From: HLUCCA09 sp038745585
GTDB lineage: Bacteria; Pseudomonadota; Alphaproteobacteria; Rhodobacterales; Rhodobacteraceae
Direction of reading: 5' to 3'
DNA length: 64,000 nucleotides
Assembly (NCBI GenBank): GCA_038745585.1
Contig: JBCDLH010000005.1
Location: 62,001 to 126,000 of the forward strand
The notes under the pieces are model-generated. The model was not told the DNA's origin, searched no databases, and saw nothing but the letters and a program-made list of their open reading frames with translations. Positions within the stretch are counted from its first letter, which is position 1. Each line of letters begins with the position of its first letter. Made by a program: the position numbers and the translations under genes. Positions 9,001-17,433 of this stretch are shown here, one piece after another.

Positions 9001-9413
9001 CCCTTTGGCGCGGTGCCCGCGAGATTGGCATGGCGCAACGCATCTCCGGAACGGTCGACGCCGGGTCCCTTGCCGTACCACAGACCAAAGACGCCTTCGA
9101 CCAAGCCCTCTCCGCGGAGCGCCGCGGTTTGCGTGCCCCAGACGGCAGTTGCCGCCAAGTCTTCGTTTAGACCCGGGTGAAACGTGATACCGGCATCGGC
9201 GAGCCGCCCGGCCGCGCTCTCCATCGCCAAATCGACGCCACCCAGGGGCGAGCCGCGATAGCCCGAAACGTAGCCGCCCGTGCGCCAACCTTGCGCCCGG
9301 TCCCGTGCGGCCTGTGTCAGCATCAATCGCACGAGCCCGTGAACACCGCTCAAGAGCACCGGGGATTTCGCCACATCGTAGCGGTCGGTCAGCTGAACGT
9401 CATGACGCGTCAT
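6027..9413 (-). CDS. Indolepyruvate ferredoxin oxidoreductase, fused alpha/beta-type
   Basis: A 1128-residue fusion enzyme oxidising aryl-pyruvates (indolepyruvate family) to acyl-CoA with thiamine diphosphate, CoA and ferredoxin. In order: an N-terminal pyrimidine-binding domain (GYRGSPLGGVD near residue 50), a thiamine diphosphate domain with CSGCPHN and GDGTYNHSG, a 4Fe-4S cluster motif CEGCGDCGVQSNC, then the gamma-type domain with GIGGTGAVTIGA. I chose the ATG at 9413 over one 14 codons upstream because GGGAGGAGG sits at ideal spacing before it. It is divergent from the LysR gene, a likely regulator. It participates in aromatic amino-acid catabolism or related 2-oxoacid oxidation. Confidence 0.92.
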   Translation of the reverse strand: MTRHDVQLTDRYDVAKSPVLLSGVHGLVRLMLTQAARDRAQGWRTGGYVSGYRGSPLGGVDLAMESAAGRLADAGITFHPGLNEDLAATAVWGTQTAALRGEGLVEGVFGLWYGKGPGVDRSGDALRHANLAGTAPKGGVLMVAGDDHVGESSTTCHQSDLAMIDAGIPVLYPSGVQDILDFGLYGFALSRFSGLWAGMKAVKDTVESTAVVNGDPFRLSFVSPDIPMPEDGLSIRLGDHWVPQEERLAAWKWPAAQAFARANGIDRRGLGRPGARIGIAAAGKSWSDVCAALELLGVTPSIADEIGLTTWKIGQVWPLEEAGLRDWAEGVDLVIIVEEKRKVLEPQIAQALWGRDLRLWGARGGDGRALFPEYGPLDPSLIALKLGEILQSEALGGEELRSRLSALRAQPRGGETVMARRPWFCSGCPHNTSIQLPEGARAGGGIGCHTMALWMERGTEGYTHMGAEGASWIGESAFSKRKHVFQNLGDGTYNHSGLMALRAAVAARVNITYKILYNGAVAMTGGQSHEGGIGPEQIAAEVLAAGAVRVCVTHDGAEGVDDLTFPKAVTLHRREDIVAVQEDLSKISGVTVLLHVQTCAAEKRRRRRKGTFPAIQKRVFIDPDICEGCGDCGVQSNCVAIVPVETPLGRKRAVDQSACNADLSCLRGFCPSFVTVEGASPRKNSTQASEIPSISEPELPDIDATWNIVVTGIGGTGAVTIGAVLAMAAHLEEKGAGVIEMAGLAQKGGAISIHCRIAARPEDISAIRVSSGQAQAVIGGDLVTTATSATRALFNAHTGAVVNTHETLTGDFTLNRDFALPASALQRQLEAAAGEDLTLIDATRLASERLGDAIYANMLLTGAAWQRGLIPVGRDALHRAIALNGTAVEQNVQAFEYGRWAVADPEAAGAVRKDEAAMPLADEIDFLAEHLTAYQSPRLAHRFRALVDVAPDDELRRAVARGYHKVLSYKDEYEVARLLTRTAEKARAQFSGDLTLTYHLAPPLLSREGSDGRPRKRAFGAWFAKAAKPLSKLSILRGTALDPFGYTEERQMERRLIAEYEADMALALAAVTPDTRGAVLELAELPLSIKGFGPVKREAAERAAARRRALWATIRSAVPASGAVLAAE

Positions 9414-9574
9414 CGCAGCCTCCTCCCGTGCCAATATAGGAAGAGAAGCGCACAAGCGGAGTCAAACCGGCGTCACCGTTACGCGGCTAGAAGCGTTGCC
9501 AGACGCCACCCAGCGTGTCAGAGGAACCTGACACGCCGCTGCGCAGGGGCGCGCGAGACGAGTGCGGGACGTCA

Positions 9575-10474
9575 ATGGATTGGGATAAGCTTAGGATTTT
9601 CTATGCAGTTGCGGATGCAGGTTCGCTCACCCATGCGGGAGAGCAACTGCATCTGTCGCAATCCGCGGTGTCGCGCCAGATCCGCTCGCTGGAAGAGATG
9701 CTGAACACCACACTGTTTCACCGGCATGCCCGCGGTCTGATCCTGACGGAACAGGGCGAGCTTCTCTTCGATGCAGCGCGCGCAATGCGAAAACGGCTCG
9801 ATGCTGCGGCGGCACGGATCCGCGACAGCGAAGAGGAGGTCTTTGGCGAGCTCCGCGTGACGACGACCATCGGCTTTGGCACGATGTGGCTCGCACCGCG
9901 CCTAACGACGCTCTACGAGCGCTTCCCGCAGCTCAATATCGATCTCATGCTCGAAGAGCGCGTACTCGACCTGCCGATGCGCGAGGCCGATGTCGCGATC
10001 CGGATGAAAGAGCCGAGCCAGGCGGATCTGATCCGCAAGCGCCTGATGAGTGTGCGGATGCGCCTCTACGCGTCGCCTGCTTATCTGGCACGCGCGGGAG
10101 AGCCGCAATCCGTACAAGATCTGCCAGCTCACAGGCTCATTTGCCTCGCCCCGGGAATCACGCAAGTCGCCGCGGGCGCACAACTTGTGCAGTGGTTGTT
10201 GACCCAAGAGATCCCGTCAAGGTTGACTGTCAACAATTATTTTGGGGTCCTGCAAGGTGTCATCAATGGGTTGGGCATCGGTGTCCTGCCAGATTACATC
10301 GTCGACAATGCACCGGAGATCGTCCGTGTGCTCCCATCGGTGGAGAGCAACGAGGTCCCGGTCTTCCTCGCCTATCCCGAAGAATTGAGACAATCCAAAC
10401 GGATCGCTGCCTTTCGCGACTTCGTTGTTGAAGAGATTATCGAGCACCGGCGCAAGCTCGCACCGGCGAGCTAG
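9575..10474 (+). CDS. LysR-family transcriptional regulator
   Basis: A 299-residue LysR-type regulator. The winged helix-turn-helix is at residues 1-60 (MDWDKLRIFYAV, then LHLSQSAVSRQIRSLEE), followed by the periplasmic-binding-like effector domain, which includes ERVLDLPMREADVAIRM. I start it at the ATG at 9575, where homologs begin, rather than at an ATG 20 codons upstream. It is transcribed divergently from the IOR gene with 161 bp between starts, the usual layout for a LysR regulator and its target. The inducer is unknown. Confidence 0.93.
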   Translation: MDWDKLRIFYAVADAGSLTHAGEQLHLSQSAVSRQIRSLEEMLNTTLFHRHARGLILTEQGELLFDAARAMRKRLDAAAARIRDSEEEVFGELRVTTTIGFGTMWLAPRLTTLYERFPQLNIDLMLEERVLDLPMREADVAIRMKEPSQADLIRKRLMSVRMRLYASPAYLARAGEPQSVQDLPAHRLICLAPGITQVAAGAQLVQWLLTQEIPSRLTVNNYFGVLQGVINGLGIGVLPDYIVDNAPEIVRVLPSVESNEVPVFLAYPEELRQSKRIAAFRDFVVEEIIEHRRKLAPAS

Positions 10475-10561
10475 CCCGCTCGCAGAGTGGCGCCGTAGCC
10501 GCAGGGAGTCACCCTTGCGCCACAGGCAACACAGTCATGCACGCATATCCGGCAGTTGCGC

Positions 10562-10592
10562 CTTGTGCGAAAAAGATGCGCCCCCTTATAAC
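10562..10592 (+). promoter_or_regulatory. Predicted sigma-70 promoter of the small RNA
   Basis: CTTGTG at 10562-10567 and TATAAC at 10587-10592, 19 bp apart (TTGTGC at 18 bp is the alternative -35). The start would fall at A10599 or G10600, exactly at the base of the first RNA hairpin. Confidence 0.5.
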
Positions 10593-10598
10593 ATCCTT

Positions 10599-10671
10599 AG
10601 CAGCGATGAATTTTGATCGTTGTTTACCTCCCTGTTGGACTTGGGCCGAGACTTGTTCTCGGCCTTTTTTT
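10599..10671 (+). ncRNA. Predicted trans-acting small RNA with exposed anti-SD motif
   Basis: A stand-alone transcript of about 73 nt is predicted between the LysR gene and purL. From the 5' end there is a 7-bp hairpin (CAGCGAT at 10601-10607 with ATCGTTG at 10616-10622, loop GAATTTTG). Next comes an unpaired stretch containing ACCTCCCT (10626-10633), complementary to Shine-Dalgarno sequences, then a perfect intrinsic terminator. Hairpin, single-stranded CCTCC and terminator is the architecture of alphaproteobacterial sRNAs that block translation starts. It could alternatively be a prematurely terminated purL leader, because purL begins 100 nt further on. I did not match it to a named Rfam family. 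Confidence 0.6.
10644..10671 (+). terminator. Strong intrinsic terminator
   Basis: GGCCGAGA (10644-10651), loop CTTGT, TCTCGGCC (10657-10664), then seven T. A perfect 8-bp GC-rich stem with a U-tract, on the plus strand. It ends the predicted small RNA and lies 100 nt before purL. Confidence 0.9.
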
Positions 10672-10771
10672 ATTGGGCTGGCGTCCACTGCCCAGCCCGC
10701 TCTTGCGCCCGCTGCCTGCTTTTCCTTCGTTCCGCGCTGGCCTATAGGCATGGGTTGAGCGGGGAGTTGCG

Positions 10772-12967
10772 ATGTTTGAACCAGCCCAGGCGGCCGCGGC
10801 GGAGGTGACGGCCAAGATAATCGCCGCGCACGGCATTTCGGACACAGAATATCAAGCCATTCTACGCTTGCTAAACCGTGCTCCTAATCTGACGGAGCTT
10901 GGCATCTTCTCGGCGATGTGGAACGAGCATTGCTCCTACAAATCCTCCAAGCGGTGGCTCCGAACTCTTCCGACGACTGGTGCGCGGGTGATCTGCGGTC
11001 CAGGTGAGAATGCTGGCGTGATCGACATCGGGCTCGATGCGGAGGGGAACCCATTGGCATGCGTCTTCAAGATGGAGAGCCACAACCATCCGTCTTACAT
11101 CGAGCCCTATCAAGGTGCGGCGACGGGCGTCGGCGGGATCCTCAGGGATGTCTTTACCATGGGCGCGCGGCCCGTTGCGGCAATGAACGCGCTCAGCTTT
11201 GGCAGCCCGAACCATGCGCGCACGCGGTCTCTCGTGGCCGGGATCGTCGCCGGTATCGGGGGCTACGGCAATGCCTTCGGGGTGCCGACCGTTGGCGGCG
11301 AGACACGGTTTCACCCCGCCTATAACGGCAATTGCCTCGTGAACGCCTTCGCGGCGGGAATCGCTCGATCCGACCGGATTTTCTATTCGGCCGCGAGTGG
11401 GGTCGGCATGCCGGTCGTCTATCTCGGTGCCAAGACGGGGCGCGACGGTGTGGGCGGGGCAACCATGGCGTCGGCGGAGTTTGACGATACGCTTGAAGAG
11501 AAGCGCCCGACCGTCCAGGTCGGCGATCCCTTCACCGAAAAGCGGCTGATGGAGGCTTGTCTAGAGCTGATGGAGACAGGCGCCGTCATCTCCATCCAGG
11601 ATATGGGAGCGGCCGGCCTCACCTGCTCCGCCGTCGAGATGGGCGACAAGGGCGGGCTCGGTATCAGGCTCGACCTCGATGCCGTGCCCACCCGGGAGGC
11701 GGGCATGACGGCCTACGAGATGATGCTCTCCGAAAGCCAAGAGCGGATGCTCATGGTGCTCCGCCCCGAAAAGGAAGCTTTGGCGCGCGCAATCTTTGAA
11801 AAGTGGGATCTCGACTTTGCGGTGGTCGGCGAGACCATCGACGAGGATCGCTTTGTGATCCGCCATCAGGGCCGGACCGAGGCCGACCTGCCGTTGGCGG
11901 CGCTTTCTGGCAATGCTCCGGAATACGACCGTCCCTGGCGCGAGACGCCCGCTGCGCCCGCGCTCGGCCCCGTGCCCGAGATCGACCCGATCGCAGCGCT
12001 CAAGACGCTTCTCGCTGCGCCATCCTATGCCCAGAAGGCCTGGATCTGGGAGCAGTATGACAGTCAAGTCATGGCCGACACGATCCGCCCCCCGAGCCTT
12101 GGCGCGGGGATCGTCCGTATCCACGGGACCGACCGCGCGCTTGCCTTCGCCGCCGATGTGACCCCGCGCTACGTCCAAGCCAACCCGTTTGAGGGCGGAA
12201 AGCAAGCGGTCGCCGAGGCCTGCCGCAACCTCTCGGCGGTGGGGGCAATGCCGCTTGCCGTCACCGACAATCTCAACTTCGGTAATCCCGAAAAACCCGA
12301 GATCATGGGGCAACTCGTCGGCGCGATCAAAGGGATCGGGGCTGCCTGCACGGCCCTTGGCACGCCGGTCGTCTCGGGCAACGTCTCGCTCTACAACGAG
12401 ACAGACGGTGCGCCGATCCTTCCGACACCGACAATCGGGGCGGTCGGTCTGATCGATGACTTGGATCAGATCATCGCCGGAGCGCCAGTGGTGGGCGACG
12501 TTGCGCTGGTCCTCGGAGAGACCGTCGGCCATTTGGGCCAATCCGCGCTGCTCTGGGAGGGGTTCGGGCGTGCCGAGGGCGATGCGCCGCCGGTGGACCT
12601 CGCCGCCGAAGCGGCCCATGGCGGGTTCATACGCGCCCATGCGGGCTGGATCACCGCCTGCGCGGACCTTTCCGATGGCGGCCTCGCACTGGCGGCGTTT
12701 GAGATGGCCGATGCGGCATCGGTCGGTGTGACGCTCGATGCCGCGGATATCGAAACGCTCTTTGGCGAGGACCAGGCACGCTACCTGATCGCGTGCTCGT
12801 TCGACGCCGCCGAAGCCCTGATGTCGGCGGCAGCACAGGCTGGCGTACCGCTCGCCTATGCGGGCCGGTTCGGGGGCGAGACGGTCCGCCTCGGACGATC
12901 CGAGGCGCCTTTGGCCGACCTCTCGCGTCTCTGGCGCAACGCCTTTGCCGAGACGTTGGGCGCGTGA
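10772..12967 (+). CDS. purL: Phosphoribosylformylglycinamidine synthase subunit PurL
   Basis: The large subunit of the split (PurLQS) FGAM synthase, which converts FGAR, ATP and ammonia from glutamine to FGAM in purine synthesis. The 731-residue length matches the small-type PurL. Visible motifs include EHCSYKSSKRWL near residue 50, GPGENAGVID and MESHNHPSYIEPYQGAATGVGGILRD split over about 90-120, all typical of the ATP/FGAR site. A GGGGAG sequence precedes the ATG. The stop overlaps the next gene by 4 nt (GTGA). The small-RNA terminator lies 100 nt upstream, so purL needs its own promoter or read-through. Confidence 0.97.
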   Translation: MFEPAQAAAAEVTAKIIAAHGISDTEYQAILRLLNRAPNLTELGIFSAMWNEHCSYKSSKRWLRTLPTTGARVICGPGENAGVIDIGLDAEGNPLACVFKMESHNHPSYIEPYQGAATGVGGILRDVFTMGARPVAAMNALSFGSPNHARTRSLVAGIVAGIGGYGNAFGVPTVGGETRFHPAYNGNCLVNAFAAGIARSDRIFYSAASGVGMPVVYLGAKTGRDGVGGATMASAEFDDTLEEKRPTVQVGDPFTEKRLMEACLELMETGAVISIQDMGAAGLTCSAVEMGDKGGLGIRLDLDAVPTREAGMTAYEMMLSESQERMLMVLRPEKEALARAIFEKWDLDFAVVGETIDEDRFVIRHQGRTEADLPLAALSGNAPEYDRPWRETPAAPALGPVPEIDPIAALKTLLAAPSYAQKAWIWEQYDSQVMADTIRPPSLGAGIVRIHGTDRALAFAADVTPRYVQANPFEGGKQAVAEACRNLSAVGAMPLAVTDNLNFGNPEKPEIMGQLVGAIKGIGAACTALGTPVVSGNVSLYNETDGAPILPTPTIGAVGLIDDLDQIIAGAPVVGDVALVLGETVGHLGQSALLWEGFGRAEGDAPPVDLAAEAAHGGFIRAHAGWITACADLSDGGLALAAFEMADAASVGVTLDAADIETLFGEDQARYLIACSFDAAEALMSAAAQAGVPLAYAGRFGGETVRLGRSEAPLADLSRLWRNAFAETLGA

Positions 12968-14121
12968 GCCCGAGCGGGCGGCCCAAGACAGAGCCTAAGC
13001 CCAAGCCTAGTACCGCGCCTAAGCTTGCCGTCTTTCTCGCCGCCCCGCCTGGCCTCGAGCCGCTCTTGCGCGCGGAAGCCGAGGCGCAGGGCTTCGCCCC
13101 GGCCAAAGCGGTTCCCGGTGGTGTCGAGATCTTTGGCGGTTGGCCCGAGATTTGGCGCGCCAATCTAGAGCTACGCGGGGCGACGCGCGTCCTCGCCCGC
13201 ATCGCAAAGTTCCGCGCGCTGCACTTGGCACAGCTCGATAAGCGCGCCCGACGCGTGGCCTGGGGCGAGGTTCTGCGCCCCGACATTGCCGTCCGCATTG
13301 ACGCCGCGTGTACGCGCTCCCGGATCTACCATGCCGGTGCGGCGGCCCAACGCGTCGCCCGCGCCGTGACCGATGTGCTCGGCGCTTCCGTTTCGCCCGA
13401 CGCCGATTTGCGGCTGCTCGTGCGGATTGAAGATGATCTGTGCACGATCTCGGTCGACACGTCCGGTGCGCCGCTTCACCAACGGGGAACAAAGCAGCAG
13501 GTCGGCAAGGCCCCCCTGCGCGAGAGCCTCGCCGCCCTCTTTCTTCGCGCTGCAGGTTTTGATGGGGCCGAGCCCGTGGTCGACCCGATGTGCGGCTCCG
13601 GCACGTTTCCGCTAGAGGCCGCGTCGCTCATGGTAGGGCAGCAACCCGGCGCATCGCGAGGCTTTGCTTTTCAAGACCTGGCCACTTATGACGAAAAGGC
13701 CTTTGCCGGGTTTCAGCGGCCGGCGACGCCGGCGGGCGGGCCCTGCCGGGCTTGGGGCTATGACAGGGACCAGGGCGTCATCGCGGCGGCCACGGCCAAT
13801 GCCCAACGCGCCGATCTTACAAGGATAACGACGTTTCACTGCCAGCCGATCAGCGCTTTGCGCCCTCCGACCGCGACGCCGGGCCTTCTGATCACCAACC
13901 CGCCCTATGGCGCGCGGATTGGCAACAAGACAGCGCTCCGGTCGCTCTATTTCAGCTTTGGCGATACGGTGCTGCGGCACTTTTCCGGCTGGCGCGTCGC
14001 CTTCGTGACGAGCGAGCCGGGCCTTGCCCGGGCCACGGGACTGCCGATCAACGAGACCGGCCCACCCGTGCCCCATGGCGGGCTGAAGATCCGTCTCTAC
14101 CAGACAGATCCCCTGCCCTGA
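12964..14121 (+). CDS. THUMP-domain class I SAM-dependent RNA methyltransferase (RlmL-like)
   Basis: A 385-residue RNA guanine-N2 methyltransferase of the RlmL/YcbY N-terminal type. A short Lys/Pro-rich leader is followed by a THUMP-like RNA-binding domain (about 20-170) and a Rossmann methyltransferase domain with DPMCGSGTFPLEA (SAM site) and the catalytic TNPPYGARIG. I start it at the GTG at 12964 that overlaps the purL stop (GTGA), because everything upstream is purL in another frame. Its likely substrate is 23S rRNA, but a tRNA target cannot be excluded. Confidence 0.85.
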   Translation: MSPSGRPKTEPKPKPSTAPKLAVFLAAPPGLEPLLRAEAEAQGFAPAKAVPGGVEIFGGWPEIWRANLELRGATRVLARIAKFRALHLAQLDKRARRVAWGEVLRPDIAVRIDAACTRSRIYHAGAAAQRVARAVTDVLGASVSPDADLRLLVRIEDDLCTISVDTSGAPLHQRGTKQQVGKAPLRESLAALFLRAAGFDGAEPVVDPMCGSGTFPLEAASLMVGQQPGASRGFAFQDLATYDEKAFAGFQRPATPAGGPCRAWGYDRDQGVIAAATANAQRADLTRITTFHCQPISALRPPTATPGLLITNPPYGARIGNKTALRSLYFSFGDTVLRHFSGWRVAFVTSEPGLARATGLPINETGPPVPHGGLKIRLYQTDPLP

Positions 14122-14128
14122 CCGGCGC

Positions 14129-15265
14129 CTAGCCGATGAGACCGCCGCCCGGTCCGTAGGTGTCCTCGTAGTGCCGAGCAAGGCGCTGCAACGCGATGCG
14201 CAAGACGATCTTGCCCGACCGAGCCGACCAGCCCATCCGCTTCTCCGTCGCTTCGAGCCCCTCCAGGTAGCAGCAAACGCGGAGTGCGGTATCGCCAAGC
14301 CCCGGCCCCAGATCGCGCAGCGCGGCCGCCACGCGTGTCCGGGCCCCCTCTGGTCCGCGGAGTGCATCGGACGCCGACATGCTCCCCCGCGCCCCCCCCG
14401 TGAGGAACCGCTCCCAGTTCTGCGCAACCTTCGGGCCCATCTGCGCCAATTCGAAGTCTTCGCGAAACCGTTCGGCAGCCGAGACCAGCTCTGGTGACAG
14501 AAAGGGCTTGCCCTCCTTGTCCCGACGCCGCGCAAGAAGCGTGATCGGGCTCTCCGCCATGTTGTAGCGGACGCGCCGTGGGCCGTCTTCTCCGTCCTCT
14601 TGGATACTGCGCTCGCCCCAGCTCCGGTGCTGTGCTCCAAACGCCGCTTGATTGTCCGCGAAGCCTTGGCGGCGCCCCTCATCCTCCGCCAAGAGGCGCT
14701 TCAGCGCTGCACGGCCCGCTGGCGCAATGCGGTAGCGCGCGACCTTTCCCGGAACCGTACAAGAAATCCATTCCTTAAGCGCAAAGGCCTGCGCAACGGC
14801 CCGGTCGATCACCGCGATGCGCGCGGTCCCGCCGCCACCGGTCTCGCGCAGCACCGCGGCCTTTTCCATTGTCGGAGCCACCGCCAGGAAGGCCCCTGGC
14901 TCGCAGAGCCGCCGCAGGATGCGCTTTGCCTCGCGGATGACGGTGGCCTCATCGCAAAGAATGGTGTTGGGATTAAAAGGTGCAGTCATACCAGCTTTCT
15001 CCTCGAGTTCGGTCGAGGCGGTGCGGTCTCCAAACGGAGTTCGGTGCTGTCCGAGTCGGGCAAGGGCTTCATCCACAAGCGGGTCATCGCGCCTGCTTTC
15101 AAACCGGCGGATTTGGCGCAGGATCGTCGAGGCATGCGCCCCCTCTCCCCGCGCGACTTCTCGGATCGACAGTCCCTGCTCGGTGTGGCGCAGATAGTTG
15201 CGCGCCGCCGCAGGAACCCATCCGGGCAAAACGCCCAGTTCGTCCGTACCCCTTGCCCCCGACAT
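14129..15265 (-). CDS. DUF6456-domain protein with N-terminal helix-turn-helix
   Basis: A 378-residue protein of the Rhodobacterales DUF6456 family. The N-terminus (about 20-60) contains an HTH-like stretch (GLSIREVARGEGAHASTILRQ), the middle is Arg-rich, and the C-terminal domain (about 250-378) is the DUF6456 region with a conserved ARHYEDTYG end. It is probably a DNA-binding regulator. I start at the ATG at 15265, preceded by GGGGAC, rather than the overlapping TTG. It is divergent from a DUF6477 gene and convergent with the RNA methyltransferase (7-bp gap). I have an uncertain memory that DUF6456 proteins are connected with gene-transfer-agent control and do not rely on it. Confidence 0.75.
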   Translation of the reverse strand: MSGARGTDELGVLPGWVPAAARNYLRHTEQGLSIREVARGEGAHASTILRQIRRFESRRDDPLVDEALARLGQHRTPFGDRTASTELEEKAGMTAPFNPNTILCDEATVIREAKRILRRLCEPGAFLAVAPTMEKAAVLRETGGGGTARIAVIDRAVAQAFALKEWISCTVPGKVARYRIAPAGRAALKRLLAEDEGRRQGFADNQAAFGAQHRSWGERSIQEDGEDGPRRVRYNMAESPITLLARRRDKEGKPFLSPELVSAAERFREDFELAQMGPKVAQNWERFLTGGARGSMSASDALRGPEGARTRVAAALRDLGPGLGDTALRVCCYLEGLEATEKRMGWSARSGKIVLRIALQRLARHYEDTYGPGGGLIG

Positions 15266-15477
15266 CAACCGTCCCCTTACTAAGGTCCCTCGGCTTCGAT
15301 CCCCAAAACCTCAGTCAACCCTGAGTTGCACTCATTGTCCGAATGTATACGTAACCGCCTGTGGATAGAATTGTTGAAAAATCGGAAACAAGTCTGAGGC
15401 CACCGCGCGCTGTTGTCCAGGTCGAGCAACACACGCTCCGGTTGTGTAACGTCTCCGCATCAATTCAGGAGGCTGTC

Positions 15478-15771
15478 ATGACCGCATTTCACGAAACCCT
15501 GACTTCCATGCGCCGCCCGCGTCTGCTCGTCCGCGCGGCGCGCTTTGGGCTTCAAGACTATAATAGAAACAGGGATTTAAAGCGCATTCTTCGCGAGCAA
15601 GACGTGGCCAGCCCGGGCGCCAACCTGCCGAGATTGGTCGATCTTGAGGCGAGCCATGAAGCCACGCGCGTCAGCGGCGATGCGGCCTATTCGGTCGCCT
15701 CGCACCTCGAAATCCTGATCGCTCTGATGGCTGAGATCCGCCTTTTTGGCGGCGGAAAGTCGCAGGCCTGA
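15478..15771 (+). CDS. DUF6477 family small protein
   Basis: A 97-residue protein of the DUF6477 type found beside DUF6456 genes in Rhodobacterales. The conserved N-terminus is LTSMRRPRLLVRAARFGLQDY, and a C-terminal helix reads SVASHLEILIALMAEIRLF. No membrane or signal segment is evident. The start at 15478 is set by a perfect AGGAGG eight bases upstream; an in-frame start 39 codons earlier has no such site. Function is unknown. The pairing with a putative regulator suggests a shared pathway. Confidence 0.75.
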   Translation: MTAFHETLTSMRRPRLLVRAARFGLQDYNRNRDLKRILREQDVASPGANLPRLVDLEASHEATRVSGDAAYSVASHLEILIALMAEIRLFGGGKSQA

Positions 15772-15873
15772 CGCCGTGCCGACATGTGGAACCGTTAACG
15801 AGGAACGGAAGCCAAACGCAACCTTAAGGCGATTCGCCTTGGTCGCCGCGGGGCCCCGTTACGGTGCCGCGGC

Positions 15874-17433
15874 CTAGATGAACGCGTCCGGCTGCTCGGA
15901 TTTCCGGCGCAGGACGTAGGCCTCAAGCGCATCTTTGATCGCCACGTCCAGCGCGGGCGGCTGGTACTCTTCCAAGAGTTTGGCCACGCGCGCTTCGGCC
16001 AAGGTTTGGCTGTCGCGCGCGCCCTCGTCTTCCCAGGTCTCGAACGGCTTGTAGTCGAGCACCTCCGAGCGCCAGAACGCATCCTTGAAATGCGCCTGGG
16101 TGTGGGCGCAGCCGAGAAAGTGTCCCCCGGGGCCGACCTCGCGCAGCGCGTCCATGGCCTGCGCTTCGGCATCCGCGCTGACGCCAGCGGCGAGCTTGTG
16201 CAGGACGCCGAGCTGATCAGCGTCGAGCACGAACTTCTCGAAGGAGGCCACGAGGCCCCCTTCCAGCCAGCCCGAGGCGTGAAGCATAAAGTTGACCCCC
16301 GCCAGCAGCCCGGCGTTAAGCGAGTTTGCCGTCTCATAGGCCGCTTGGGCGTCCGGGAGCTTCGATCCATTGAAAGACCCCGCCGAGCGATAGGGCAGCC
16401 CGAGCCGGCGCGCGAGCTGTCCCGCACCATAGGTGATCTGCGCGGCTTCTGGCGTGCCAAAGGTCGGCGCACCCGAATTCATGTCGATCGAGGTGACGAA
16501 CGCCCCGAAGATGACCGGCGCGCCCGGCTTGACAAGCTGCGCATAGGCGACGCCGGCCATGACTTCGGCCAGGACCTGCGTCAACGTTCCGACGACCGAG
16601 ACCGGCGCCATGGCCCCGCCGACAATAAAAGGAGAGACGATGCAAGCTTGCCCCGCCTCGGCATAGGCCTCGAGCGCGCCCATCATCACATTGTCGAAGG
16701 TGAGCGGGGAGTTGATGTTGATGAGCGAGGTCATCACGCAGCGTCCATCCAATCCCCCAAAGAGGAGATCGGCCATCTCGACGCTGTCGCGCGCCCGGCT
16801 CGGCTCGGTAACCGATCCCATAAACGGCTTGTCCGACAGCGTCATATGCGCGAGCAGCATATCGTAATGGCGCTTGTTGACCGGCACATCGGTCGGCTCG
16901 CAGACCGTACCGCCCGAATGGTGCAGCCACTTCGACATATACGCGAGCTTCACGAAGGTTTGGAAGTCGTCGAGCGTCGCATAGCGGCGGCCGCCCTGGG
17001 CATCGCGCACGAATGGCGGGCCATAGACCGGCGCGAGGACGAGGTTGCGCCCCCCGATCTCGACATTCCGCTCCGGGTTCCGTGCGTGTTGGGTGAAACG
17101 CGCAGGCGCCGTGGCGCAGAGCCGGCGCGCGAGCCCCTTCGGCAGGCGCACCCGGTCGCCCTGCACATCGGCGCCCGCCTCTTTCCACCGCGCGAGGGCC
17201 GCCGGGTTCTCGGGGAAGGCAACACCGATCTCTTCAAGAACGGTCTCGGCGTTCGCTTCGATGATCTCCAGCGCTTCGGCGTTCAGGATATCGAGGTTGG
17301 GGATCTTGCGCTCGATAAAGCGCACGGCCTCGACGCGGAGCGCCGTGCGCTCAGCCCGCCGCGCGGCGCCGCCGCCGCCCCGCCCGCGCCGTCTCGCTCC
17401 ATGCGCGCCCGTGTTCTCCGCTGCGTCTGCCAT
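15874..17433 (-). CDS. Trimethylamine methyltransferase (MttB) family protein, non-pyrrolysine type
   Basis: A 519-residue MttB-superfamily protein. Family members demethylate quaternary or tertiary amines, passing the methyl group to a corrinoid protein. The reading frame is continuous with no internal amber codon, so it belongs to the large group lacking pyrrolysine, whose substrates include glycine betaine, carnitine or proline betaine. The N-terminus is Gly/Arg-rich (about 13-30). Core motifs seen include GGTVCEPTDVPVN, NSPLTFDNVM and a C-terminal GPGGHFLGCAHT. No corrinoid protein or corrinoid reactivase gene is nearby. It lies 196 bp downstream of ureC on the same strand. Confidence 0.85.
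   Translation of the reverse strand: MADAAENTGAHGARRRGRGGGGAARRAERTALRVEAVRFIERKIPNLDILNAEALEIIEANAETVLEEIGVAFPENPAALARWKEAGADVQGDRVRLPKGLARRLCATAPARFTQHARNPERNVEIGGRNLVLAPVYGPPFVRDAQGGRRYATLDDFQTFVKLAYMSKWLHHSGGTVCEPTDVPVNKRHYDMLLAHMTLSDKPFMGSVTEPSRARDSVEMADLLFGGLDGRCVMTSLININSPLTFDNVMMGALEAYAEAGQACIVSPFIVGGAMAPVSVVGTLTQVLAEVMAGVAYAQLVKPGAPVIFGAFVTSIDMNSGAPTFGTPEAAQITYGAGQLARRLGLPYRSAGSFNGSKLPDAQAAYETANSLNAGLLAGVNFMLHASGWLEGGLVASFEKFVLDADQLGVLHKLAAGVSADAEAQAMDALREVGPGGHFLGCAHTQAHFKDAFWRSEVLDYKPFETWEDEGARDSQTLAEARVAKLLEEYQPPALDVAIKDALEAYVLRRKSEQPDAFI

Noticed and set aside
10475..10598. Additional short frames between the LysR gene and the small RNA as genes.
   Set aside because: They lack ribosome binding sites and overlap the promoter and terminator structures.
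15772..15873. AAGGCG-ATT-CGCCTT and neighbouring GC-rich hairpins as a bidirectional terminator.
   Set aside because: Neither side has a T-tract, and the stems are common in DNA this GC-rich.
15874..17433. A pyrrolysine-containing MttB.
   Set aside because: The frame is continuous without an in-frame amber codon, and no pyl genes are present.
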